From assembly GCF_033807575.1 (NCBI RefSeq), contig NC_084705.1:10534019-10598018 (forward strand): a DNA stretch of 64,000 nucleotides, written 5' to 3'. The first letter of the stretch is position 1. Every line of letters starts with the position of its first letter. This stretch comes from Cydia pomonella (lineage: Eukaryota; Arthropoda; Insecta; Lepidoptera; Tortricidae). The notes below the pieces were generated by a model. The model was not told where the DNA came from, searched no databases, and saw nothing but the letters and a program-made list of their open reading frames with translations. This document shows, one piece after another, positions 32,602 to 43,269 of this stretch. A program made the translations under genes and the position numbers.

Positions 32602-34860
32602 TTAATAAATGTTCAGCAAATCTCTATTGTGATTAAACTTTTGTATAGAGAGTATTTTTGTAAACATATCGGCAGCATTATTATATGAGTCTACATGGCG
32701 AACAGATATTGTTTTATTTTTTACTAAATCCTTCACAAAATGGTATTTAATATCAATGTGCTTTGCACGTTTGCTGTTCTCGTAGCTACTTGACATAGCG
32801 ATGGCTCCCATGTTGTCTACATAAACAGTAGGGGTTAAGCACTCACCGAAATCCTTTGCTAGACCTTTTATGTTTACTACCTCTGTGCATGTGGTGGCTA
32901 ACGCGACGTATTCAGCTTCTGCCGTCGATAAGGAGACACAGTTCTGTTTCCTTGAGTGCCATCCTATTACATTGCCACAGTAAGTAATTACACTTCCACT
33001 TGTGCTCTTTCTGTCAATCTTCTGGCCTGCCCAATCGGCATCTGTGTAAGCTTCTATTTTATTTCCATTTTTCTTGTAGTTAAGACCAAAATTCTTCGTT
33101 TCTTTTAAGTATCTTAACATTCTTTTTGCTTGTTTCCAACATTGTATGTCTGGTTTGTCGAGGAATTGGCTTAAGTATGATACGGCATAACTTATATCTG
33201 GTCTGGTCACTGTTGCCAAAAACATTAGGCTTCCTATGATTTCCCGATAAGGAACATCTATCACATCTTTGTCATTTTTTATTGTGTGCATTTGAAAGTC
33301 TTTATCCAGTGGTGATTTTACGCCATTACATTCAGTCATGTTAAATTTTTCTAGCATTTTTTCAATATGTTTCTTTTGACTTATTTTTATTCCATTTTCA
33401 TTTCGTGTTATTTCTATTCCGAGAAATTTATTAATTGATCCCATATCTTTGGCCTGAAATTCTTTATAGAGCTCCATCTTCACTCTCTTTATTTCTTCTT
33501 CTTCTCCAGTTATTAATATATCATCAACAAATATTATTATCCAAACTTTGGTGTTATAGTATAGACAAAAATCATGTTGAGATCGTTTCAGTCCAATCTT
33601 TTTCATAATGAAGTTGTTTAGTCTATCATTCCAACATTTTGGACTTTCCTTTAATCCATATAAGCTTCTGTTTAGTTTTAGTACTTTATCTTTGTTAACT
33701 TTCACTCCTTCAGGTACTTTGATGTACACTTCAGTCTCCAGTACTCCATTTAGAAATGCTGTTGGTATATCCATTTGAGATATTGTGTAATCATTTTGTA
33801 CTGCATGTACTAAAAACATTCTTATTGTATTCATTCTCGCTACTGGTGAATAATTATTGCCAAAATAACTTTCTTTCTGCTGAAATCCTTTTGCCACCAA
33901 TCTAGCTTTCTTAAGACCGTTTTCTTTGGTTCTGAAAACCCATTTCGTATCAATTGCTTTCTTGCCTTTAGCTTCCACAACTTCCCAAGTTTTTAGCTTT
34001 TCTAATGAGTTTATCTCTTTTCCGATTGCTTCTTTCCATCCATCATCTTTTACTGCTTCTTCATAATTTACAGGATCTTCACTACAAATTAAGCAATATG
34101 CCATATAAGTTTCATAATCGTTTAAATAGCTTGGTTTGTTTATTTGTCTTCCAGATCTTGTAGTGGTTGGATCTTGTTCATGCATGCTATGGAAAGAATC
34201 ATCTTCTATATCAGTCACGGTATCATTGTTTTCATTATTTTCATTTACATTGTCATTATTATTTTCATTTTCATTATTATTCTCGTTTTCACTGTTATTT
34301 TCGTTGTCATTATTGTTTTCATTGTCATTATTATTTTCATTTTCATTATTATTCTCGTTTTCATTGTCATTATTGTTTTCTTCATGTATTTCCTCAAGTA
34401 TATTATTATCTTTATCATTTTCCATAATTTCTGTCGTTTCATCTTCATAATTTATATAAGGCACAAACTGGTTTTCTTTCTTTTCTGTTGTGTCTATTTT
34501 GAATTTGGTTTCTTTTTCATTGAATTTCACATCTGTTGATATGATTACTCTATTTTCTCTCGGGTCATATAGTCTGTACCCTGAGCCACTATATCCAACC
34601 ATTATATACTTCTTAGCTCTTGGCTCTATTTTTGCTGGTTTCGGTAATGTGACAGCCCAAGCCTGACTGCCAAATACCCTTAGTCTTGTTAAATCATTAT
34701 TGCCTAGCCATAACATGGCTGGTGTTTTGTCATTGAGCGCTTTAGTTGGACTTCTGTTTATTTCGTAAGCTGATGCTGTAACAGCTTCACTCCATAGACT
34801 TTTTGGTAAATTGGTTTCTGCCAGTTTTGTCCGTACTTTATTTAAGAGGCTTCTGTTCAT
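32602..34860 (-). CDS. Copia C-terminal integrase, reverse transcriptase and RNase H (752 aa from first Met)
   Basis: The frame is open upstream of the first Met to about 35058, covering the end of the integrase core (VDNGGEF, then PYTPQQNGTSER). After the integrase comes an Asn/Glu/Asp-rich low-complexity linker (34225-34395 region), then RT with FVDDILITG (the Copia version of the YxDD site), and RNase H with DADWAGQKIDRKSTSG and a final D in YVDNMGAIA. It is the second half of the polyprotein, disconnected from the first only by the frame break. Confidence 0.93.
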   Translation of the reverse strand: MNRSLLNKVRTKLAETNLPKSLWSEAVTASAYEINRSPTKALNDKTPAMLWLGNNDLTRLRVFGSQAWAVTLPKPAKIEPRAKKYIMVGYSGSGYRLYDPRENRVIISTDVKFNEKETKFKIDTTEKKENQFVPYINYEDETTEIMENDKDNNILEEIHEENNNDNENENNNENENNNDNENNNDNENNSENENNNENENNNDNVNENNENNDTVTDIEDDSFHSMHEQDPTTTRSGRQINKPSYLNDYETYMAYCLICSEDPVNYEEAVKDDGWKEAIGKEINSLEKLKTWEVVEAKGKKAIDTKWVFRTKENGLKKARLVAKGFQQKESYFGNNYSPVARMNTIRMFLVHAVQNDYTISQMDIPTAFLNGVLETEVYIKVPEGVKVNKDKVLKLNRSLYGLKESPKCWNDRLNNFIMKKIGLKRSQHDFCLYYNTKVWIIIFVDDILITGEEEEIKRVKMELYKEFQAKDMGSINKFLGIEITRNENGIKISQKKHIEKMLEKFNMTECNGVKSPLDKDFQMHTIKNDKDVIDVPYREIIGSLMFLATVTRPDISYAVSYLSQFLDKPDIQCWKQAKRMLRYLKETKNFGLNYKKNGNKIEAYTDADWAGQKIDRKSTSGSVITYCGNVIGWHSRKQNCVSLSTAEAEYVALATTCTEVVNIKGLAKDFGECLTPTVYVDNMGAIAMSSSYENSKRAKHIDIKYHFVKDLVKNKTISVRHVDSYNNAADMFTKILSIQKFNHNRDLLNIY

Positions 34861-35050
34861 CCTTTCTGATGTCCCGTTTTGCTGGGGGGTATACGGGGTG
34901 GTATATTCGAGTCGAATACCTTTATTATTACAATAGTTTTGAAATCTTTTTGAGTTAAACTCTCCTCCGTTGTCAACTCTTATTCTCTTTGTTTTTAGAT
35001 TAAATTGTGTTTTTATATATTTAATGTAGTTTATTATATTGTTTTCTGCT

Positions 35051-36568
35051 TCATTTTTTGTTTTTTAATAGTTTCACAACAACAAAGTGTGAATAGTCAT
35101 CGACTAAGACCTGAAAATATTTATGGCCATATATGCCAATAGGATCGATTGGTCCGCATAAGTCTGAATGTATCAGATCTCCAATTTGTTTTGTGTTTGA
35201 TTCCTTGTAATAGAAACTTCTTCTCGTACTTTTTCCTTCGATACATATATCACAAATATTCTTGGGCACGGGCAAGTTTAATTGTTTCAAATCATTATAA
35301 TTTATGTGTCCAAGTCTCTTATGCCATAAGTCGTCGGCTTCGTTTGCTACATGGGCTTTTTCAGTTTTGTCAGGTTCAATCATATCCATTTGCATTATAT
35401 ATAAGTTTTTGTATTTATTGCCCCTTATGTTTACATGGCCTTTCTTCATAAAAACATTTTTCTTGGTGAAACTTATTTCGAAATCTTTGTCTGTTAACTT
35501 GTGGATTGATAATAAATTGTGTTTCAATCCATCGACCAGTAAAACCTCTATGTCTATTTCAAACTTTTCGTATTTGGCCTCAATTATGCCCTTTTTTCGA
35601 GATATCAGACATTCTCCGTTTGCTATTTGTATCTTTACAGGGATTTCAAGATCTCTGACGTTGGTTACATATTTATAGCATTCCTTTTTAATCATATGGT
35701 TACTTGCACCTGAGTCGAGAATAAAATCGTCTGAATTTTCAATGGCAGCAAGTGCTATAAATGCTACTTTGTCTGTCACGTATTGTGGGCTTTGCCCTCT
35801 TCCTCTGTATCTACCCCTTGGGTATCTTGATGAACTTCTACTATATCCCCTTCCTCTATAGGAATGTGGGCCTCGATGCATTGTGCGACCTCTTTGTTGG
35901 GTAAAATTATTACGATTACTGTAACAGTCGCTCGATATATGGCCTGTTTTTCCGCAATTAAAGCAGGCTAGGAAGGTTACCTCGGCTTGTGAGGATGACG
36001 ACTTTCCTTCATTTTTAAGTTCCGCGTCCAAAAGACGGGCCTTCACGAAATCTTCTGTCAGTTCTTTGTCTACACTCATTGTTTCTAATGTCGTGATTAC
36101 AGTCTCGAATGTGTCCGGCAATGTTAAAAGTAGGTGCGCAACTTTGTCGCTTGCATCTAGTTTGCAGCCTGCAGCTTCCATTTCGCTGATAATGCTGTCA
36201 AATTTCAAGAAATGGTCTTGTAAGTTTCCGGTACACTTGAGTGTCAATAGTTTCTTTTTGAGGTACAATTTATTGAATACACTCTTTCGTTCAAATATTT
36301 CTTCTAGCTTTTCAATCATTTCTCTGCTAGTTTTGGCCTTTTTTATTATATCTAAGTATTTATCGGATACATACTGAACAATAACCGCTTTCGACTTTGC
36401 GTCGTTACTTTCAAATTTCTCCTTTTCACTCGCTTCTGTTGGCGGGTCCTTGTTCAGGACTTTTACTACGCCTTTTTCTTCCAATAATGTTTTAATTCTA
36501 AACTTCCAATTAGAGAAATTTTGCTTCTCATCCAATTGCGGCATCACATTGTGATTTGTAGACGTCAT
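35051..36568 (-). CDS. Copia Gag, protease and N-terminal integrase (505 aa)
   Basis: Domain order: Gag with the zinc knuckle CFNCGKTGHISSDC at about residue 200, followed by an RGRGYSRSS basic stretch; aspartic protease with LDSGASNHM; the integrase HHCC zinc site (HKRLGH, then CDICIEGKS); and the start of the integrase core (HSDLCGP). The frame ends early at a TGA after LLKNKK because of a shift in an A-rich run, so no complete integrase is made from this frame. Confidence 0.92.
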   Translation of the reverse strand: MTSTNHNVMPQLDEKQNFSNWKFRIKTLLEEKGVVKVLNKDPPTEASEKEKFESNDAKSKAVIVQYVSDKYLDIIKKAKTSREMIEKLEEIFERKSVFNKLYLKKKLLTLKCTGNLQDHFLKFDSIISEMEAAGCKLDASDKVAHLLLTLPDTFETVITTLETMSVDKELTEDFVKARLLDAELKNEGKSSSSQAEVTFLACFNCGKTGHISSDCYSNRNNFTQQRGRTMHRGPHSYRGRGYSRSSSRYPRGRYRGRGQSPQYVTDKVAFIALAAIENSDDFILDSGASNHMIKKECYKYVTNVRDLEIPVKIQIANGECLISRKKGIIEAKYEKFEIDIEVLLVDGLKHNLLSIHKLTDKDFEISFTKKNVFMKKGHVNIRGNKYKNLYIMQMDMIEPDKTEKAHVANEADDLWHKRLGHINYNDLKQLNLPVPKNICDICIEGKSTRRSFYYKESNTKQIGDLIHSDLCGPIDPIGIYGHKYFQVLVDDYSHFVVVKLLKNKK

Positions 36569-36701
36569 CTTTTGTTTTTGCCGTTGTGGCTGAAAAAACT
36601 TTTAGATGCTACTTACCTCTCGTATTTTCTTCTTTACACTTTTAATTTATACTCATTTACGTTTTTATTAACTATTATCCCCATTATTTAAGCCCATAAC
36701 C

Positions 36702-36844
36702 TTTTGTTATATTAATTAAATGGGAATAAAAGGCGGAATATTTTCATTGGACAAGATGTCAGTTATTCGTTTTATTTCATACAGCAACAATAGACAATTG
36801 GAACAATAGGAAGATAGTGTCAAGCGTAAACTAATATCTCAACA
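36702..36844 (-). repeat. Copia 5' LTR
   Basis: 143 bp, TGTTGAG to ACAAAA on the minus strand, identical by eye to the other LTR. The primer-binding site lies just inside at about 36687-36701. Confidence 0.94.
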
Positions 36845-37597
36845 ATATGTAGTCTGCCTCTTTCGCACTTATGGCTTGTTCATATACGTCATGGCTTCCC
36901 TTTCGCACACTTCATCTGTCTGTCAAGCGAAGCGACTGACATGTCTCTGGTATGAAATCCAAAATCAACAATAATCGTTCTTTCACCGGTCTCCCTCATT
37001 GAAGTCGGTTTTTTTCTTAAAAAATATTTTAAGTAAGTTTGAATTCCGTACGTTTCCTTGTCACTGCTAGAAACTGTAACACATCGTAACTACTTATAGT
37101 AACGCTTAAATGTATATTTTTTGATTGAAATTATTTGAATCCTACACCATTTGTTTATTAAATATCTAGGCTATTCATTCTAGTGCATATTGCCCAAAGA
37201 ATATTGCCACTATAGGTATCTGTAGGTACCTAACTTTTATATGTGCGTATAAAGGCTGAAGTCCACTAGGCTCGATCGTATGAAGCTCGTCGAGGCGAAT
37301 CGCATTTACTATGAAACTACTTCTATTGACTTGCTATCTTGCTATTGACGAAGAGTCGAGCAAAGAGTAAGTATTGTATAGGCAGATTATGGATTCGAAT
37401 TTACCATTCATAGTAAATGTATAGAAGGTGAATTATTGCGATTCGATTCGATTCGCCTCGGTGAGCCTTGGATTATATCAGCAATGGCTGGAAAAAAGGT
37501 AAAAAACAAAACAATCATGACATATGTATATGTCAAGTCAAGGTTAGAAAATTTTAATAGAGAAAGATGAAATTTGAACTGAAAATATTATAAAATA

Positions 37598-40500
37598 ATG
37601 GAAGAGAGTGACAATAATTCCCGTGTTGCAGGCTTACTTGCCTATCATTTAGTCAATCTAGTTCTGCAGGAGGGTTGTATGATTGCAAACGCCGCCTTAG
37701 AGTCGGGTATTCATAAGTTTTATATATTATTTTAATATATTTACGTTACCTTTGATCTATCCCGGAGCATTTCGAACCATAAGCCATTCGCAAAACATTA
37801 TTTTTTTTAATTTAAGTAGGTACTCAGCTTCAAAAATGTTCATACTGTTCATAAAGATCACTACAAGTACATACTAATTCATAAAAAGTTTGTCCGTCAG
37901 TTTTTTACAGTGGTCAGTAAGTAACTTCTTATATGTCGGAGTAGGCACACCCAGCTGCAAAAGTGCATGGCCACTTTATGATTGAATTTCATTTATATCC
38001 TGCAATTCTGCAGCTCGCTGTACGTCACATTATACAGTGGGATCAAACTAAACCTTATTTTAAACTATACCAACAGATTAACTTGGTTTCGCAGGACGGC
38101 CTCGTGAATATTTGTCATCGAGAGTGAACGCCGTAAGATCAGATTTGACGTTCATTATTCGCGCAGGCGAAGACGCCACATATGTCGACACCGCGGTCGA
38201 TAACTTCATCGAGGGGGCTGATAATGCTAAGATTGAGTCGGAACCAAATGTCTTGGTGACGTCTACACCGCAAAAAGTTGCAGGTAAACAACGTAAATTA
38301 ACACGAAAAGCTAATGGCACCTATTCGCACTTTTATATCCTTATAGAAACACAAAAGATATCGAAGAATGTAGGCGGCATATTAACGTATTAGTTTTTAT
38401 CTCCGATTTTGCTGTACTTGACAAATTTCGAATAAAATGTTTCAGACGATAAAACTAAAAAAGAAAACGGCCAAGGAGACGACTTAACAGAGGAGGTAAA
38501 ATATAAGTCCATATAAAAAATACGCCAGTCACTGTATACTTGCCCTTAACATATTACTTACTAATAAATTACTTACCCACAGCAACAACACGAGTTGAAC
38601 AACTCTACATCTCTATTCATAAATCACTTGTTTGACATAAGTGACGTGGAATTAGGACTTAGCGACCATACAAATCATGCACAGAACGCTGAGTACAACG
38701 TTTTATCACCTTTCTGTATAAATAATGTAATGGATTTTTACATGAACGCAGCACTTGATGCGTTCCGTATAACGGAAGAGAAAGAGAGAGAGTCTGTTGA
38801 CAAACGAGTAAGGATTTCAGGAAATTCTTCCTTTTCTTACATAGAAGAAGCATTAGAAGATTATGACAAAGACGTGGTGTTCTACGTGCATCAAGACGAT
38901 TCACCATGTACGGAAAATGTTTATGAGATACCGCAAGATCCAATGACGTCACAAATGGCCTTACAGGTTTAAAGTGTTTAAACTTAGCTAATAATATTTA
39001 TTTATTTAATTTTTATATTTAAATGTTCGATATGACAGTACGCAATGTATGTGTCTACTCCACTTACTTATACTTACATGTCATTTGTTTCAACAGTGTG
39101 ATCTTGATAACAAGAACGAAAATTCGGAATTATATGAAAATACGTATCTTACTCTGAACCGTAAGTTAATTTAATACACACCAAAAACATTTTCATGTTA
39201 ATGTTGCCCAGACGAGACTATATGGCTCGCACTGTCATAAAGTTATCAGTTCGTATGTAGAGCCAAGCTTCTAATTCAGCGCGCTCTAACTTCACAAACT
39301 CTACACTTTAGTCAATATACAACATACAGGCTTAGCCGTTTCGCTACAGTCACATGTCTTCACTTCACATATTACTTTCTGTTATATAAATGTTCTTGTA
39401 GTAACGAAACAGCCTATTAGCCCAATATTTTGACTAAGGTGTAGAGTTTGTGAAGTTAAGGATTGTAGTGTTAGATCGCAAAGAGTTGGAAGCTTGGCTC
39501 TTTTTGACAGTGCGAGCCATATAGTCTCGGCAACATTTTACATGAAAAAGTTTTAGGCGGGATTTCACTTTTTTTTGTAAGTTGCTTATTAATCCTGAAA
39601 TAAGTATTTTATATTATTTATAACTAGAAGTCTCTATATAAATTTCAGACCTCTAGCATGCAAATTTGCGCAAGTCTCATACAAACTTCCATCCCCTTGT
39701 TTATGAGGCATGGGGGGTAAAAGTTCAGTCTTAGATTGTTTTGTTTTTTACTAATACTAGCTTACATACCCAATGTTGGCTTTTTAGGGCTTCAGGAAGT
39801 ACCGTTGTGTATGAGTAAGTCAGTGACGATAACGGTTTTTTTAATCAATAAAATCTAAAGTATAAGAGCTAACCAATTGAAATCTTATATGTTTATTTAA
39901 TCCACTATTGACATCATATCCAGAGAATTTTGTTTATCTGGTATAATCCAAACCCAAGTCCTGCAGTACTTAGTGGATATCATTGTTAAAATTTTATTAG
40001 GTGATTACGATCAATGCTCCGATGAAGAGGAGTATCCTATACTAGAAGATCCCAAGGGGATGTTGATGCAAGAAATCGCACTGCTCACAGCAAATACTTC
40101 TATCGATACTGGCCGCTCGTACGACGAGTCCCGGGAAGATATACATAACGTAATGTTGTTTAACATTGTTAGTTAATTACCTTTCAAATTTCAAATCAAT
40201 TTCTGCCCAGAATATTAATAAAGTGCCCTCAATATTCTCGTTGCTTACAAGGTTTGCATGCATTTAGCTATTAGTCAGCTATCTTGATAAATAATGGCGC
40301 AGAAAAGTGTTCCAGGCAAAGGTTCACATTGTCTTGGGTTATGTTTTAATTGAAATGTGTAATTTAGGATCATAGCAAGCCACGAGAAGGTTTAGCCGCA
40401 ACCTCCGGTGTCTCTGCCGGCTCCCGCAAAAGTAGACTTGTACATCGGTGGCGACTGCAGGGAGCCAGGTTCCTGGCCTGCATCCGGGGTTGGTGGCGAC

Positions 40501-42625
40501 GCAAAGCTACTGGAAAACGCAAGGTTTACTCATTCGATCATATTAAAGCCGCGTGAACGTTACTGCGACCTCCGGCGCAAAAGTTGACTCGTTCAAGGCT
40601 GGTGTTTACAGGGATCCAGATTCCTGACCTGCAACCGGGGCTGGTAGCAAAGCAAAACTCCTGGAAATAAAAATTTAACTATGTCTTGTATTTATTTATT
40701 TAAATTTTATTGCACAAAATATAAAAAATAGAAATGGCGGGCTTAATGCCTAAAGCCATACTCTACCAGTCAACCATAGCGCTTAAACAGAGAAGTACGT
40801 AATAAAAATAGTACAAGAAAGTACTTACTTACTTTTCGTAAGAAAATTTAATAAGGAACTATTGAAAACAACTGAAAAACGTAATAAACTACATATAAAA
40901 TATATTATAATATAATAAAAAATATATAAAAAAAATATATAAAATAAATATATTATATTATATTATATATAATTAATAATACTAAGTACTACATCCTTCA
41001 CAAATACATATAAATAATTATACTTACTACGATGGATACTACTCATAATCTTGTTTCAGAAAATATTTATTTAAAGATTTGTATCAAAATTTTGATTCAC
41101 GAAGATCACGATTCATACAATTAAATGAAGATTAGTTTCATGATTGAATAAGGCAAAGGAAATAGGTCACACACATACACACACAGACCCACACACACCT
41201 GTACCCTTGATTCGAGAGAGGAAACATAATAATATCTACGATAAATATACGCTAACGCGTTCAACTGTTAGCCGTGTGGAATATATTAAAATACCTACTT
41301 GTTCAACTTTGCTTCAGAAATTAAAATTAACGTTGTGTTTTTATCCATAATTATACCTAATACTCGCGAGTAGATGACGTATTACGAGATGTTACTCGTA
41401 GCAAAATTAGGTCTTATTATATTATTAATCAGTAGAATTTCAAAATAGTAGTGTAACACATGTTCTAATTATATTTACTACGAGCATCTGAATCATATGT
41501 TTAGATATGCTCAACGAGCAAGTTTACATAAGCATACATATTTTCTCAATTGCAGCTTCTACATGCAAGCTTATTCAATGGGTTTGCAGGTGACTTATTT
41601 TTTTTATATACACCGTGGGCTGTTAAATCAAAACCCGATAGAATTTATCCGCGCATACCTTTTTGCCGAAAAAAAAATTAGGTTTTTTTGCACACGACAT
41701 ATTTTTTCTTTTACATTTTGGCTAAAAAACATTACAACGAATAGGTAAGTAATTTTTTTTTAATTTAACGATAAAAATTACAAGTTTCCTTTAAAACCTT
41801 AATGTCTGTTAGTAGTATGTTTCAACCAAGTCACGTAGTGGCAGAGTCGCAGCCAAAAAGGCGTTTTTAACCTAAGTTATTATAAAAACATTTTTTTACA
41901 AAAATTGACAATATCTCTAAAACAAGATCGATTTTAGAAAACTGTACGACATTTTAGTTTCTAAGTGCGGTTAAAAATTTACATTTGTCGGGTTTTACCA
42001 GCCCACGGTGTATAATATAGTTCCTGTCATCCACGATGACGCGCAGATTTGTCAAATCTAACCTTTAATAACATGACAATATGTACGAGTTGAAGGCACG
42101 CGTCGTCGTGAATGACACGTTCTATAAACTTGCACGCTAGAGCTGGAGCAGGAAATCGATATTTCGGCTCTGGACGACCCCATATGACCTCAATGAGAAG
42201 TCTATGGTCCAGCTGTGGTAGGGTCTACGAAGACGACGAGAGTTTAATAAAAACCGAGCACTCCGAGATCTTGTGAAGGCCAAAGGCCAAGTTCTCCCTA
42301 GGTTCGACACGTTTGTTTTGTGCAAGATGGCGTTTTACGTACTCCATAGTGACCTCGTTTCTGATGATAGAGCCTATCCAGTACTTTTTTAAATTCAATA
42401 AATATTTATGATGATTATTGATTACAGGCTGCGGAATCGGCTAGCCAGCGGCCACTGTCACCGGGCGTGCGCCGCCGCGCCGCCAGCCTGCTGGATCACC
42501 GCGTGTCCTCCACCGTGCTGACCTGCCACGCCAAGTGCAACACCATCAACGAGGCACTCCTCAACTCCCATCACTGGATGGATTACACTTTCGAAACTAA
42601 ACCTAATGAATGTGGTGATGTCTAA
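37598..42625 (+). CDS. Unrecognised 432-residue protein, eight exons
   Basis: I do not recognise this protein. Exons 37598-37706, 38095-38283, 38446-38495, 38583-38966, 39097-39160, 40001-40149, 40368-40523 and 42428-42625 join in phase at every boundary with GT-AG introns, from ATG (MEESDNNSRVAGLLAYHLVN) to TAA; an AATAAA follows at 42691. Residues 1-99 form a compact hydrophobic start (YHLVNLVLQEGCMIANAALE). Residues 100-314 are strongly acidic with Tyr-rich patches (SELYENTYLTLNRDYDQCSD, EEEYPILEDP). Residues 315-366 turn sharply basic with RLQGARFLACIRGWWRRK. The C-terminus reads AASLLDHRVSSTVLTCHAKC and HHWMDYTFETKP. FLACIRGWWRR resembles a degenerate IQ (calmodulin or light-chain binding) motif lacking the Gln, which is inference. 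No signal peptide or clear membrane span is visible. Coding status is well supported by phase and codon coherence; function is unknown. Confidence 0.85.
39200..39537. mobile_element. Foldback element in intron 5 of the unrecognised gene
   Basis: ATGTTGCCCAGACGAGACTA, TATGGCTCGCACTGTCA, AGAGCCAAGCTTC and CACAAACTCTACACTTTAGT all recur inverted on the right (TGTAGAGTTTGTGAAG, GAAGCTTGGCTCT, TGACAGTGCGAGCCATATAG, TCTCGGCAACAT). About 340 bp with arms over 100 bp. Confidence 0.85.
40550..40668 (+). pseudogene. Decayed duplicate of exon 7 of the unrecognised gene
   Basis: About 30 bp after exon 7 (40368-40523) the intron holds a diverged copy of that exon. Matching pieces include GCGACCTCCGG, GCAAAAGT, CAGGGATCCAGATTCCTGAC against CAGGGAGCCAGGTTCCTGGC, CTGCAACCGGGGCTGGT against CTGCATCCGGGGTTGGT, and TACTGGAAAACG against CTCCTGGAAATA. 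Small deletions and stops (TGA, TAG) remove the frame and no convincing acceptor remains. I read it as a failed tandem exon duplication. Confidence 0.75.
40680..40800 (-). repeat. Dispersed repeat end (LINE-like)
   Basis: TTTATTGCACAAAATATAAA, ATGGCGGGCTTAATGCCTAA, CTCTACCAGTCAACCATAGC resemble the inverted 3' end of a common lepidopteran LINE. AT-rich DNA follows to 41040. Low detail. Confidence 0.5.
42019..42126 (-). mobile_element. MITE family A, copy 2 (inverted)
   Basis: CCTGTCATCCACGATGACGC, GCAGATTTGTCAAATCTAAC, CGTCGTCGTGAATGACACG. In the last intron of the unrecognised gene, opposite orientation to the other copies. Confidence 0.82.
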
Positions 42626-43169
42626 TAGCCTTGCTGTGATATTTAAATTTGATTGATTTACTTAAATGATACGAATACCTAAGTCTTCTAAATAAATTTG
42701 ATCTAACATGAATGTTTCTTTTTATTTTACTATTAGACTATATAACGTAAAAGTTTAATCGTAAATGAAATCTTCACCAATCAAGCATCTACGTGACTAA
42801 CGTCACAGTCCAGTCACTGAGGATTTTTTGCAATCATAGATTCTATAACAGGTGCTTTTGAATTGATTTCATTAGCAATGCCATCGCCATTAAATCAGTC
42901 AGCGCGGGTCGAGCAGGTAGCTGTCGAACACCTCGATTTCCGAAAGAGATCCGATCAAAATAGTTATCGAAGATGTAGATTTATCATTGGAATAGTGTGC
43001 GGTTGGTGTGTTTGGCGAGGGCGGGCGGGAACGCTCCTCGTCTCGCTCGCGCGCGTGCGAAGGACGCTTATCCGAAGCGGTCGCGGCGACGGACCGACTC
43101 CGCTGAAAATAGAATGGTCGCGGATTCCTGGGCTAAATCTCAAATATCCAGACGGGTGCGCCATCTAAG

Positions 43170-43269
43170 CCAGTTAAAACAGTCCCGCGAAAAGTTGCCG
43201 AGCCCCACTTCTTGTCTGAACGTTCGCCAGTGAAGACCGGGAGGGAACCAACTACCACCACACAAAATG
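43170..43269 (+). promoter_or_regulatory. Probable Mlc1 5' UTR and promoter-proximal region
   Basis: The GC-moderate stretch before the one-codon exon 1 contains a TTAAAA box at about 43173, then ACTTCTTGTCTGAACGTTCG and an AAAATG start context. It fits a core promoter plus leader, but no start site can be fixed from sequence. Confidence 0.35.

Larger units (their letters stand above)
32267..36844 (-). mobile_element. Copia-type (Ty1/copia) LTR retrotransposon, near full length
   Basis: Identical 143-bp LTRs at 36702-36844 (5') and 32267-32409 (3') start TGTTGAG on the minus strand. The insertion is flanked by a 5-bp duplication ATATG (32262-32266 and 36845-36849). A primer site resembling the initiator tRNA-Met site used by copia (GGTTATGGGC) abuts the 5' LTR, and a GAGGAGGAG polypurine tract abuts the 3' LTR. 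Protease and integrase precede RT, the Copia order. Identical LTRs mean recent insertion. One frame break in an A-run within integrase separates the two ORFs. Confidence 0.96.
30251..37016. mobile_element. Host repeat with AACCGACTTCAA inverted ends, interrupted by Copia
   Basis: The left end reads TTTTTAACCGACTTCAA at 30253 and the right end TTGAAGTCGGTTTTTTT at 36999, its inverse. Removing Copia leaves about 2.2 kb. The left part holds three direct copies of a roughly 245-bp unit. It looks like one of the abundant lepidopteran elements with these ends. I cannot assign a superfamily and saw no transposase. Confidence 0.6.

Noticed and set aside
34136..34539. Plus-strand ORFs of 86-131 codons rich in Ser, Phe and Ile
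   Set aside because: Opposite strand of the Copia low-complexity linker; no independent evidence of coding.
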